DNA of 8,048 nt from Deltaproteobacteria bacterium (GCA_031253875.1 JAIRVN010000237.1:1-8048), one strand, 5' to 3'; shown: positions 1 to 6,492, numbered from the stretch's first letter. Made by a program: numbers and translations. Notes: generated by a model from the letters alone, not told the origin.

Positions 1-169
1 GCCGCGTTGCCGCAGTAAGCACTTCTTCAGGACTTTTATCCAGATATACGCGTTCCGTCATCCTGACGAGACGATTGCACTCGTTCATGCTCTCTTCCGG
101 GAGCGGCACAGTTTGAGGAGCGCAGCCCAATGTCAATCCAGCCAGTAGCATCAAAACCAGAACTCTCAT
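1..169 (-). CDS. Putative lipoprotein, 5' part only (runs off the left edge)
   Basis: Reading leftward from an ATG at 169-167, 56 codons are open to the window edge. The protein begins MRVLVLMLLAGLTLGCAPQ, a short basic start, a hydrophobic core and a lipobox (LTLGC) with the acylated cysteine at residue 16. This is a classical type II signal peptide, so the product should be a lipid-anchored envelope protein. After the cysteine, the visible part (through residue 56) is polar and charged, with one more Cys at about residue 31, and I recognise no domain in it. A Shine-Dalgarno-like GAAGG lies 7 bases before the ATG. The gene diverges from the aminotransferase gene. The existence of a lipoprotein start is well supported; its function is unknown. 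Confidence 0.72.
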   Translation of the reverse strand, partial: MRVLVLMLLAGLTLGCAPQTVPLPEESMNECNRLVRMTERVYLDKSPEEVLTAATR

Positions 170-228
170 AGCCCCGCCTTCTTTTTGGATATACTTCAGG
201 TTGTCAATCCCATTTAATATTACAATAT

Positions 229-255
229 GTTATACCATAAAGCCACAAAACGCAA
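229..255 (-). promoter_or_regulatory. Candidate sigma70 promoter for the leftward lipoprotein gene
   Basis: On the minus strand an extended -10, TGGTATAAC (the TATAAC hexamer is the complement of 229-234), is preceded 15 bases upstream by TTGCGT (complement of 250-255). It lies about 60 bases before the lipoprotein ATG in an AT-rich gap. The -35 is imperfect and the spacer is short, so this rests mainly on the extended -10. Confidence 0.33.
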
Positions 256-426
256 TATGCTACCTGGGGAAAAATGTCCTCATCACTATATTGGGATATT
301 TATGAAGCTATGTCAATAGCATGGCGTGCAGTGATGTAGGGCGTGACCCTAGCCTGACTTGCCATCCTTCGCGACTTTCATTAAAACTCAAAACGGAGTA
401 TGTGATGAGGCAATCCACTGTAACTC

Positions 427-434
427 AAAGGAAG
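427..434 (+). promoter_or_regulatory. Ribosome binding site that fixes the aminotransferase start
   Basis: AAAGGAAG ends 5 bases before the ATG at 440. The frame is open further upstream to a TTG at 359, but there is no comparable site there, and the 27 extra residues do not resemble the family N-terminus. The ATG at 440 is therefore the start. Confidence 0.75.
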
Positions 435-439
435 TCTAT

Positions 440-1549
440 ATGGCAAACAGGCTTGATTCCTTAGAAAAAATTCTTCTCATGGGCCCCGGACCGTCCATGG
501 TTCATAGTTCCGTGTACGCGGCCCTGGCCAAAGACACCATCGGACACATGGACTCTTCCTTCATAGCCCTGATGGATGACATCAAGGCGCAACTGCGTGT
601 TTTGTGCCAAACCAAGAACTCGGTCACCATGCCCATGTCGGGTACGGGGTCGGCGGGTATGGAAACCTGCTTCGTCAATCTGGTGGAACCGGGCGATGCA
701 GTGCTTGTTCTGCAAAACGGCGTGTTTGGCGTGCGCATGGCCGATGTGGCCGGTCGTCTTGGCGCGGATGTGGATGTACTGGAATTTGAATGGGGTACTC
801 CGGTGATCCCGGATGACGTGGTCAAGGCCCTGGGGAAAAAGAAGTACGCCCTTGTGGCCGTAGTTCATGCGGAAACCTCCACCGGTGTCTGCAATCCCGT
901 GGAAGCCATCGGCAAGCTGGTCAAGGAACATGGCGCGCTGTATCTCGTGGACTGCGTGACCAGCCTTGGCGGCATGGAAGTGGCGCTGGATCACTGGGGC
1001 GCCGACGCATTTTACAGCGGGACGCAAAAATGCCTGTCCTGCCCTCCCGGTCTTGCTCCCATTTCCTTCTCCGAGGCGGCCATCGCGAAATTGAAGAGTC
1101 GTAAGAAAAAGGTGCCGAACTGGTATCTGGATTTGACGCTGATCATCAATTACTGGGAAGGCAACAGCCGCGCCTACCATCACACAGCGCCCATCAATAT
1201 GAACTATGCTTTGTATCAGGCTCTGCATTGTATTTTTGAGGAAGGGGCGGACAGGGTTTTCAAGCGCCATCAGGCCGTGCATGATCAGCTCGTTTCCGGC
1301 CTGGATGCGCTGGGTTTCAAAATGTACGTCAAGGAAGGCTTCCGTCTGCCCATGCTCAATGCCGTGGTGCCTCCCCCGGGCGTGGACGAGGCGCACCTGC
1401 GCAAGCAACTGCGCCAGGAATATATGATTGAACTGGGCAGCGGCCTCGGTCCCCTGGCAGGCAAAATTATCCGCATAGGCCTAATGGGCGAGACAGCACG
1501 TAAGGAAAATGTGAACCGCCTGCTCGCCGCGTTGCGCGCATGTCTCTGA
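440..1549 (+). CDS. Alanine--glyoxylate-type aminotransferase (class V, PLP-dependent)
   Basis: The product is a 369-residue fold-type I class V aminotransferase. By eye it aligns along its whole length with the alanine--glyoxylate/serine--glyoxylate aminotransferase group. Visible landmarks are GPGP near residues 15-18, the cofactor phosphate-binding SGTGSAGME (68-76), HAETSTGV (143-150), LVDCVTSLGG with PLP-contacting Asp171, and SGTQKCLSCPPG with the Schiff-base lysine Lys197. Further on are YHHTAP (246-251) and a C-terminal IRIGLMG (344-350) whose Arg should bind the substrate carboxylate. Family knowledge suggests transamination of glyoxylate or pyruvate with alanine or serine, in the cytosol. 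The donor cannot be read from sequence, and 2-aminoethylphosphonate or other pyruvate-linked aminotransferases are related alternatives. The gene stands alone, followed by a hairpin. The family call is firm; the substrate is uncertain. Confidence 0.88.
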   Translation: MANRLDSLEKILLMGPGPSMVHSSVYAALAKDTIGHMDSSFIALMDDIKAQLRVLCQTKNSVTMPMSGTGSAGMETCFVNLVEPGDAVLVLQNGVFGVRMADVAGRLGADVDVLEFEWGTPVIPDDVVKALGKKKYALVAVVHAETSTGVCNPVEAIGKLVKEHGALYLVDCVTSLGGMEVALDHWGADAFYSGTQKCLSCPPGLAPISFSEAAIAKLKSRKKKVPNWYLDLTLIINYWEGNSRAYHHTAPINMNYALYQALHCIFEEGADRVFKRHQAVHDQLVSGLDALGFKMYVKEGFRLPMLNAVVPPPGVDEAHLRKQLRQEYMIELGSGLGPLAGKIIRIGLMGETARKENVNRLLAALRACL

Positions 1550-1575
1550 TCTAAATAGACTGTTGACGACCTGAC

Positions 1576-1604
1576 GAGGCGGCTATGCATTGCATGGCCG
1601 CCTC
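1576..1604 (+). terminator. Strong hairpin after the aminotransferase; terminator without a U-run
   Basis: GAGGCGGC (1576-1583) pairs perfectly with GCCGCCTC (1597-1604). Pairing continues inward as TATGC against GCATG with one G-U pair, giving about 13 stacked pairs closed by a 3-base loop (1589-1591). It lies 26 bases after the aminotransferase stop. No T-tract follows on either strand, so classical intrinsic termination is doubtful. It may act as an mRNA 3'-end stabiliser or as a Rho-assisted end. Confidence 0.45.
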
Positions 1605-1750
1605 TCGTGGTTGCGTGGCTCATATCAATGCCCTCGCGCTGTTGGCGTGTATGAGCTTCTATGGAATGTTTCTTGCTTGATCCGGCGGCAGCGGCCTGTT
1701 TTTTCCTCTTCGCATCGCTGGCCGTAATCCTACATGCGCTGGAGTTTGGT

Positions 1751-2035
1751 ATGTCAGAGTTGATTTCTCCTCTCCGTTCCCTGGATACTTCCGCTGTTTT
1801 TGAAAACCTGCAGGGGCGTCTGCGGGAAATGATCGCCGACCGCCAAACGGATGCGGTCTCTTCGCCCGCTGTGAAAATGCAGGTGCGGCCCAGCCCGAAA
1901 ATGTTGGCAGAAGCGGAAGCGATGGACAGCGTAAGCCGGGTGCAGGCAGAAGCGCAACGCGGCGTGGATATGGCAAGCGTGCATAGCGGCCTTGATCCTC
2001 AGCGGGTGGCGAAGCTGCTCGGTTTGTTGGATTAA
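1751..2035 (+). CDS. Small hypothetical protein, 94 aa, function not recognised
   Basis: The start ATG at 1751 is preceded 6 bases upstream by GGAG (1741-1744). The frame is open back to 1661, but that start has no ribosome site and would add an unrelated hydrophobic stretch. The protein is soluble and rich in Ala, Arg, Glu and Gln, with no Cys, no signal peptide and no membrane segment. It appears to have an N-terminal amphipathic helix (about residues 13-31), a Ser/Pro-rich linker (37-50) and a helical C-terminal half ending SGLDPQRVAKLLGLLD. The compact Leu-rich tail looks like a conserved motif or binding helix. I cannot name the family. A flagellar or regulatory small protein is possible but unproven. 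Its stop codon overlaps that of the convergent maf gene. Confidence 0.66.
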   Translation: MSELISPLRSLDTSAVFENLQGRLREMIADRQTDAVSSPAVKMQVRPSPKMLAEAEAMDSVSRVQAEAQRGVDMASVHSGLDPQRVAKLLGLLD

Positions 2036-2682
2036 GCATGCTCGGCGTCGCATGAGAGAGCGGTCTGGACAACAGGGGGCGCGACATGCGGACGGATCAC
2101 CCCCAGTTCCAGCAGCAGAGAGGCAAGCTGCGTCATGGGCAAGCCCACCACCGTGCTGACCGAGCCTTCTATCCGGTGCGCCAGAAAAGCGCCCTGTCCC
2201 TGTATGGCATAGGCGCCGGCCTTGTCCAGGACTTCGTCCGTGGCCGCATACGCCGCCAGAACTTCCTGTGGCCAAGGAGCAAAATGCACGCGGGCATCGT
2301 CCAAGGCGTGCCGTGCCGTGCCGTCCGGCAAGTAGCAGCAGCAGGCGCTGATCACCTCATGGCTTTTTCCGGAAAGGCGCAGCAACATGTCAAGGGCGTG
2401 CCGTTTGTCGCGCGGTTTGCCCAAAATTGCCCCCTCAAGCGCCACCACAGTGTCCGCGCCCAATATAATCGCGTCGGGGCGCGTCTGTACGGCGGCAAAG
2501 GCTTTGGCGCTGGCCGCCCGCAGGGCGTAGTTCGCAGGGTTCTCGCCGGCCAGCGGCTGCGGCTCGACGCCCTTGGGTCTGACCAGGTCGAATTCCAGGC
2601 CGAGCAGGCGCAACAAGTCCCGGCGCCTTGGCGAAGCGGAAGCCAGCACCAGCGGCAGTGCTGTATAGAAGGTTCCCTTCAC
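2032..2682 (-). CDS. maf: Maf-family nucleotide pyrophosphatase (dTTP/UTP or modified-NTP house-cleaning)
   Basis: The product is a 216-residue Maf/Ham1-fold protein. The signature SASPRRRDLL (residues 15-24) binds the phosphates. GADTVV (76-80) carries the catalytic Asp77, followed by GKP (88-90), LSGKSHEVISA (103-113), DKAGAYAIQG (153-162) and GSVSTVVGLP (173-182). Family members hydrolyse nucleoside triphosphates to monophosphate and pyrophosphate, removing non-canonical or excess nucleotides in the cytosol, and overexpression arrests septation in some bacteria. The DKAGAY/IQG pattern favours the dTTP/UTP-type subgroup over the m7GTP type (inference). The start is GTG at 2682, three bases after the stop of the upstream Trm112-like gene, so translational coupling is likely. 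A triple cysteine (114-116) is unusual. The C-terminal tail (about 197-216) lies beyond the core domain. Confidence 0.92.
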   Translation of the reverse strand: MKGTFYTALPLVLASASPRRRDLLRLLGLEFDLVRPKGVEPQPLAGENPANYALRAASAKAFAAVQTRPDAIILGADTVVALEGAILGKPRDKRHALDMLLRLSGKSHEVISACCCYLPDGTARHALDDARVHFAPWPQEVLAAYAATDEVLDKAGAYAIQGQGAFLAHRIEGSVSTVVGLPMTQLASLLLELGVIRPHVAPPVVQTALSCDAEHA

Positions 2683-2685
2683 GCC

Positions 2686-2907
2686 TTACTTGTCCGTTCG
2701 GGTTTTGCATGCCGGGTTGGAATCGGGATGCCATGCGTGGAGGGGAAGAGCCTCTTCAAGCAGCATGACGGGAATGCCGTCACGCACCGGATAGACGACG
2801 GCGCATGCACGGCAACACAAAGCTTGAAGAGGCGAACCGAGAGCTTCCAATTGGCCGCGACAGCGTGGACAGGCCAAAATTTCCAAAAGTTCTTTTTGCA
2901 TAGTCAT
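2686..2907 (-). CDS. Trm112/YcaR-type zinc-ribbon protein
   Basis: The product is a 73-residue protein with the UPF0434/Trm112 pattern. It has [12 protein letters not shown], with the first Cys pair C13-x2-C16; a second pair C32-x2-C35 (C31 is also Cys); then [16 protein letters not shown] (38-53), the diagnostic tail of the family. The two CxxC pairs are expected to form a zinc ribbon. In eukaryotes and archaea Trm112 is the activating partner of several tRNA, rRNA and translation-factor methyltransferases. The bacterial role is less well defined, and no methyltransferase is adjacent here. The last 20 residues are hydrophilic and probably disordered. The start ATG at 2907 follows GGAG by 7 bases, and a second in-frame ATG follows two codons later. 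The gene lies 44 bases downstream of the VKOR-Trx gene and 3 bases before maf. Confidence 0.85.
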   Translation of the reverse strand: MTMQKELLEILACPRCRGQLEALGSPLQALCCRACAVVYPVRDGIPVMLLEEALPLHAWHPDSNPACKTRTDK

Positions 2908-2951
2908 ACTTTTGCTCCGCGTTCAGCGCACATCAAGCGTTTGCCTGAGGG

Positions 2952-3899
2952 TTACGGGCAAGGGGCATTGCCGCCGCATTGCGAGGGCTCTGCGTTCTCT
3001 ACAGGAAGGCCGGCATCAGCGTGCGGCGAGGCAGGAGCCTTGTGTTCAACGCGAGGCGCTCGAAAAAGCGTATCCTGCGGCAGGCCAAGATACTCGACAA
3101 GGGGCAGCACGCCGCCGCCGGCATTGAGGGCGTAACTTTTATTCCGCAACAGCGCGAAGCGCAACAGGAGCATATCCGGAACATAGAGGCTTGCGCCAGT
3201 GGGCACGGGCGCTTCCGGCGCGCGCCTGAGAGCTTCGGCCATGCTGGCGCCTCGTTGCACGGCGTGTTTCATGGCCGCAATGAGCAGCGTCTCTTGTTCA
3301 TTTTTGGAAACGGCGTAAAAAGACACGTCAGTTCTGCCCGAAAAAGCGCGAATGCCCTCCTGACAAGCCGGACAGGTCGGACTGAAGTAAAATTTTATGT
3401 TGGGGTCGGCGGCTTCCTTCATAGCCCAGGTTCCCATCTCGCTACGCACCACATTGAGCAGGTTGGCGACCAGCAGGAAAGACCAGAAAAGCAACAGCCG
3501 GGAACGGGAAGGCGGGCGTTTGAGATCCGCAGCGGCGTTGCGGAAGGCGGCATACGTCAGGGCAAAGAATATTCCGGTAATCACGCAGGCCACGCAGGGC
3601 GAAGTAACAGCCAGCAGAAGCAGCAAAAGACAATCCAGCAACAGGGCCACAGCGGAAACAAAAAGGGCCAGTCCCGGCCGCCCCACGACCGCCAGCAGCG
3701 CCAGAAGGCCAAAGCCCGCCGTGCCTATCCACCATACGGAAATGCCCGCGATAGTGGTGTCCTGGTAAATGGTGCAGCCAGCGGTAAAGCACAGATCGAT
3801 GGCATTGCCCCAAGCGCTCCAGCTCGTGAAGGCGGCGCCAAGAAGGCTCAACAAAAAAGCAACGGGCATGAATCCTCTGGTTGGAGCGGTTTGCAGCAT
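2952..3899 (-). CDS. VKOR-like membrane oxidoreductase fused to a thioredoxin-like domain
   Basis: The 315-residue protein matches the bacterial VKOR plan. About five hydrophobic helices are visible (near 12-30, 53-72, 76-98, 103-119 and 135-150). The periplasmic loop cysteines are C37 and C42 (LCFTAGC), followed by the VKOR-like ISVWWIGTAGFG. The quinone-proximal active site is C102-V-A-C105 (SPCVAC). A thioredoxin-like domain follows with FSPTCPACQ (C176, C179). By analogy with cyanobacterial VKOR-Trx fusions, the Trx domain would face the periplasm, oxidise substrate cysteines and pass electrons through VKOR to quinone, as a DsbA/DsbB substitute. The tail (about 281-315) is Pro/Ala-rich and ends with a further pair, C308-x5-C314. 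The start at 3899 has only a weak GAG site. An alternative ATG at 3869 follows AGAGGA with tight spacing and would drop 10 residues. Direction of electron flow and substrates are inferred. Confidence 0.84.
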   Translation of the reverse strand: MLQTAPTRGFMPVAFLLSLLGAAFTSWSAWGNAIDLCFTAGCTIYQDTTIAGISVWWIGTAGFGLLALLAVVGRPGLALFVSAVALLLDCLLLLLLAVTSPCVACVITGIFFALTYAAFRNAAADLKRPPSRSRLLLFWSFLLVANLLNVVRSEMGTWAMKEAADPNIKFYFSPTCPACQEGIRAFSGRTDVSFYAVSKNEQETLLIAAMKHAVQRGASMAEALRRAPEAPVPTGASLYVPDMLLLRFALLRNKSYALNAGGGVLPLVEYLGLPQDTLFRAPRVEHKAPASPHADAGLPVENAEPSQCGGNAPCP

Positions 3900-3940
3900 A
3901 GGGACTCTTTATGCGAGGTTGTTTTTTGACGTACGATGCG

Positions 3941-3969
3941 TCTTTATTCATATTCCGTTTGTGCAACAA
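3941..3969 (-). promoter_or_regulatory. Weak candidate promoter for the VKOR-Trx/Trm112/maf unit
   Basis: On the minus strand TTGTTG (complement of 3964-3969) and TAAAGA (complement of 3941-3946) are 17 bases apart, placing a start site about 35 bases before the VKOR ATG. The -10 is a poor match. The main support is the position, just downstream of a putative terminator in a 106-base gene-free gap. Confidence 0.25.
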
Positions 3970-3984
3970 GAGCAATACAAGGAG

Positions 3985-4012
3985 AAAAATAAACGCGTGT
4001 TTGTCCTACGCG
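3985..4012 (-). terminator. Intrinsic terminator overlapping the PFK-2/FBPase-2 stop codon
   Basis: Read on the minus strand, CGCGT (complement of 4008-4012) and ACGCG (complement of 3994-3998) form a 5-bp GC-rich stem around a 9-base loop. TTTATTTTT (complement of 3985-3993) follows immediately. The TAG stop of the kinase/phosphatase gene (4008-4006) lies at the foot and loop of the stem. The stem is short, so termination may be partial. Confidence 0.45.
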
Positions 4013-5211
4013 AACTTGATCAGTTCGAAGATTTTTTTGCGCGGCGTTACGCTGAGGTGGTAGTACTGGTTTTGCGGGATGTAGATATAGGGCACATCCT
4101 CGTTACGCTGGTGTAAAAAAAGCGACAGTACGGTGCGGTTGATGGCCTGGTGTCCCACAATGAGCAGTGGTTCATCCCCGGCCAGAAAAAGCGCGCGCGC
4201 AAGGCCGCGCCGTACGCGTTCTCTGAGGTCCGCGTAACTTTCTCCGCCCGGATAGACATACGCGTACTTGTCCGCAGCCCTGGCTTTGGCGACTTCCGGC
4301 TTGTCGCGGTGGATGTCTTCGTAGCGCATGCCTTCGCACTCTCCGGCAAAAATTTCGTCGAATTCCGGCATGGCCAGAGCGGTCGCATCCGGGCGCTCGG
4401 CGAGGAGAGGCGCTGCGAACTGGTGCGAACGCACACGGGTGGAGGTGAAGATATAGGGGAGAGCTTTGCCTTGAAGATGCGTTGCCAAGGCCCTGGCCTG
4501 ACTGAGTCCCTTGGGAGTCAGAGAAGGGTCGCCTCCGATGCGTCCCTCCAGATTATACGCGGTCTGCCCGTGCCGGACCAGATACAGGCAGCGTACCCAG
4601 GTTGAGACAACGCTGTCACGTATCGCGGGGTAATAGGGGGAGTGATCGCAGGGCCGTTCCGCAATGACGCGGTTCGTCACCGCGTCGACGCGCATCCAAT
4701 GCTGCTCCTCGCCTACAGGACTGTAGATGCTTTCATAATACCGGATACGGGACAAAAAGCTTTTGAGCGCTTCTTCCCTGGAATAGGCGGCGTATTCGGG
4801 CAGTTGCGTCTTGCGGCGGATGCAGGCGTCAAGCAATAGTGGGTCTTCATTGGCGCATTCAATGAACAAGATGGGAAATTCGGCGCAATATTCCTCAATC
4901 TGGCGGCGGCGGGCGCGGCTGGCGTTGGTGGCGTCCATAATGGCCACCTCGCCGGCCCCGGCCAGATAGTCCTTGGCCAGTTCCATATTGCGGCGGGCAA
5001 TGTTTTCGCGCGCCAGCAGGCCGAACGAGTTTTCCGGATTGTAGAATTCTGCTTCGGTAGATTCCATGCCCAGCATGGAACGGCGCAGATCGCCGTTATT
5101 GAAGATGGCGGCCCGGATGCCTTCTTCCAGCAGGCATTCTTTGATGCGCCGGGCCAACGTGGATTTGCCCCGCGCCGGAAGACCAACCATGACGACATAG
5201 AGCTTGCGCAT
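4006..5211 (-). CDS. Bifunctional 6-phosphofructo-2-kinase/fructose-2,6-bisphosphatase-like protein
   Basis: The 401-residue protein has the eukaryotic PFKFB architecture. Its N-terminal kinase domain starts with Walker A GLPARGKST (residues 10-18), followed by FNNGDLRR (37-44), MDATNASRARRR (92-103), FIECANEDP (116-124), a Lys134 in the position of the family's substrate lysine, and RIRYYESIYSPV (155-166). The C-terminal histidine-phosphatase domain (about 207-390) has LVRHGQTAYN (211-220) with the phospho-accepting His214, GRIGGD (223-228), TSTRVRS (256-262), the acid Glu286 (EFDEIFAGECEG), YPGGESY (320-326) and the second His354 (VGHQAINR). In eukaryotes the pair makes and destroys fructose 2,6-bisphosphate. 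That this is the bacterial product is inferred. ATG 5211 is chosen because AAAGG lies 7 bases upstream; a TTG at 5226 has no such site. The gene is 48 bases downstream of tyrS. The length is close to the catalytic core of animal enzymes, without their regulatory extensions. Confidence 0.87.
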   Translation of the reverse strand: MRKLYVVMVGLPARGKSTLARRIKECLLEEGIRAAIFNNGDLRRSMLGMESTEAEFYNPENSFGLLARENIARRNMELAKDYLAGAGEVAIMDATNASRARRRQIEEYCAEFPILFIECANEDPLLLDACIRRKTQLPEYAAYSREEALKSFLSRIRYYESIYSPVGEEQHWMRVDAVTNRVIAERPCDHSPYYPAIRDSVVSTWVRCLYLVRHGQTAYNLEGRIGGDPSLTPKGLSQARALATHLQGKALPYIFTSTRVRSHQFAAPLLAERPDATALAMPEFDEIFAGECEGMRYEDIHRDKPEVAKARAADKYAYVYPGGESYADLRERVRRGLARALFLAGDEPLLIVGHQAINRTVLSLFLHQRNEDVPYIYIPQNQYYHLSVTPRKKIFELIKFA

Positions 5212-5259
5212 GGGAAAGCCTTTCAAGGATGCTGCGCGGGCAAGGACCCGCCCGGCATG

Positions 5260-6456
5260 TTATACGGTTACTGTAAGCCGCAGGAAACGTTTTTTGCCCA
5301 GTTTCACGATATATGCGCCAGGCGCGAGAGGCGTTTGGGCATCTTCGCAACGCACGGAGTCGATGCTGAGCGCGCCGTCTTTGATCAGGCGGCGGGCTAC
5401 GCTGCGGGATTTCACAAGTCCGGCCGCTTCCAGAAACGCGGGAGCTGTACTGGCCTCGCCGTTCCGACAGGTGTAGGCCGGGGCGTCATCCGGCGCCGCG
5501 CCGCCCACGAAAACGGCGTTAAACTCCTGTTTTGCCTCGTGCGCATGCTTTTCGTCATGGTAGCGGCTGACCATTTCAAAGGCCAGTTCTTCCTTGGCCG
5601 CTTTGGGATGCAGGCGGCCTTGCTGCACATCGACCTTGAGGGCGGCGATTGCGTCCAGGCTTTTGACGGAGAGCAACTCGTAATAGCGCCACATGAGATC
5701 GTCGGAAACGGACATGATTTTGCCGAAGATCTCCGCGGGCGGCTCGTCAATGCCGATATAGTTACCGTAGGATTTCGACATCTTGCGCACGCCGTCGAGT
5801 CCTTCCAGCAAGGGCATGGTCAGAATGCACTGCGGTTCCATGTCGTATTGCGCTTGCAGTGCGCGTCCGACCAGCAGATTGAACTTCTGATCCGTTCCGC
5901 CCATTTCCACATCGGCTTTCAGAGCCACGGAATCATACCCTTGGCAGAGCGGGTACAGAAGCTCGTGGATGGATATGGGCACATTTTCGTGGAAGCGTTT
6001 GGAAAAGTCGTCGCGTTCCATGATCCGGGCCACCGTATAGCGTGACGCCAGGCGGACGACATCGGCGAAATGCATGGCGCCGAGCCAGTGTGAATTGAAT
6101 TCTACCAGCGTTTTTTCCGGGTCGAGAATTTTGAAGACCTGACGCTTGTACGTTTCGGCATTGGCAAGGATTTGTTCCTGGCTTAAAGGTGGACGTGTTT
6201 CATTGCGTCCGGTGGGATCGCCTATGAGTCCGGTAAAGTCGCCGATAAGGAAGATAATGGTGTGGCCAAGTTCTTGAAAATGGCGCATCTTGTGCATGAC
6301 CACGGTATGGCCGAGATGCAGATCGGGCGCTGTAGGATCAAAGCCTACCTTGACGCGTAAAGGCTTGTTGCGGGCCAGTTTTTTGCGCAGCTCAGCCTCG
6401 TCGATCAGTTCGGCGCAGCCGCGTTTGATGTATTCAATGTGGGTATCAACAGACAT
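5260..6456 (-). CDS. tyrS: Tyrosyl-tRNA synthetase, type 2 (TyrZ-like subfamily)
   Basis: The 398-residue class I synthetase charges tRNA-Tyr with tyrosine in the cytosol. It shows [14 protein letters not shown] (37-50), whose HLGH is the HIGH-type ATP motif, followed by [13 protein letters not shown] (72-84), [11 protein letters not shown] (185-195) and the KMSKS loop (225-229). A C-terminal S4-like RNA-binding domain (about 337-398) includes [24 protein letters not shown] with an uninterrupted KMSKS is typical of the roughly 400-residue type 2 enzymes. ATG 6456 is chosen: AGGTGAG ends 4 bases upstream. An ATG one codon earlier (6459) is almost as good. The frame stays open to an ATG at 6618, but those 54 codons have no ribosome site and no family counterpart. 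tyrS is probably the first gene of a leftward unit with the PFK-2/FBPase-2 gene. Confidence 0.95.
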   Translation of the reverse strand: MSVDTHIEYIKRGCAELIDEAELRKKLARNKPLRVKVGFDPTAPDLHLGHTVVMHKMRHFQELGHTIIFLIGDFTGLIGDPTGRNETRPPLSQEQILANAETYKRQVFKILDPEKTLVEFNSHWLGAMHFADVVRLASRYTVARIMERDDFSKRFHENVPISIHELLYPLCQGYDSVALKADVEMGGTDQKFNLLVGRALQAQYDMEPQCILTMPLLEGLDGVRKMSKSYGNYIGIDEPPAEIFGKIMSVSDDLMWRYYELLSVKSLDAIAALKVDVQQGRLHPKAAKEELAFEMVSRYHDEKHAHEAKQEFNAVFVGGAAPDDAPAYTCRNGEASTAPAFLEAAGLVKSRSVARRLIKDGALSIDSVRCEDAQTPLAPGAYIVKLGKKRFLRLTVTV

Positions 6457-6492
6457 CATGCTCACCTGCGGGAATGTGCGGATTCGGACGCG

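Noticed and set aside
201..229. TTGTCA plus nearby AT-rich hexamers as a plus-strand promoter for the aminotransferase
   Set aside because: No acceptable -10 occurs at 16-18 bases; TACAAT is only 14 bases away. The aminotransferase promoter remains unidentified.
337..351. TAGGG-CGTGA-CCCTA hairpin upstream of the aminotransferase
   Set aside because: It is only five pairs, with no T-run and no surrounding conserved riboswitch-like structure that I can see.
359..439. Upstream TTG start for the aminotransferase
   Set aside because: There is no ribosome site, and the 27 added residues are not family-like. ATG 440 has AAAGGAAG at good spacing.
461..1408. Long minus-strand open frame of 315 codons
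   Set aside because: It lies fully antisense to the well-supported aminotransferase. Its His/Arg/Gly-rich translation has no domain, and it is a shadow of GC-biased codons.
1661..1750. Longer start for the small protein, adding a hydrophobic N-terminus like a membrane segment
   Set aside because: No ribosome site precedes 1661, whereas ATG 1751 has GGAG at 6 bases. The hydrophobic stretch is probably untranslated.
2086..3135. Plus-strand open frame of 349 codons
   Set aside because: It is antisense to maf, the Trm112-like gene and the end of VKOR-Trx. It crosses three real genes and gives an Arg/Gln-rich, domain-free translation.
2979..3929. Plus-strand open frame of 316 codons
   Set aside because: It is antisense to the VKOR-Trx gene, with a low-complexity Gln/Lys/Arg-rich translation.
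5236..5251. GCGGG/CCCGC hairpin between tyrS and the PFK-2/FBPase-2 gene
   Set aside because: It has five pairs and no U-run in a 48-base gap. It is not a convincing terminator, and co-transcription is more likely.
5257..6045. Plus-strand open frame of 262 codons
   Set aside because: It is antisense to tyrS, which has all its catalytic motifs, and the translation resembles no protein family.
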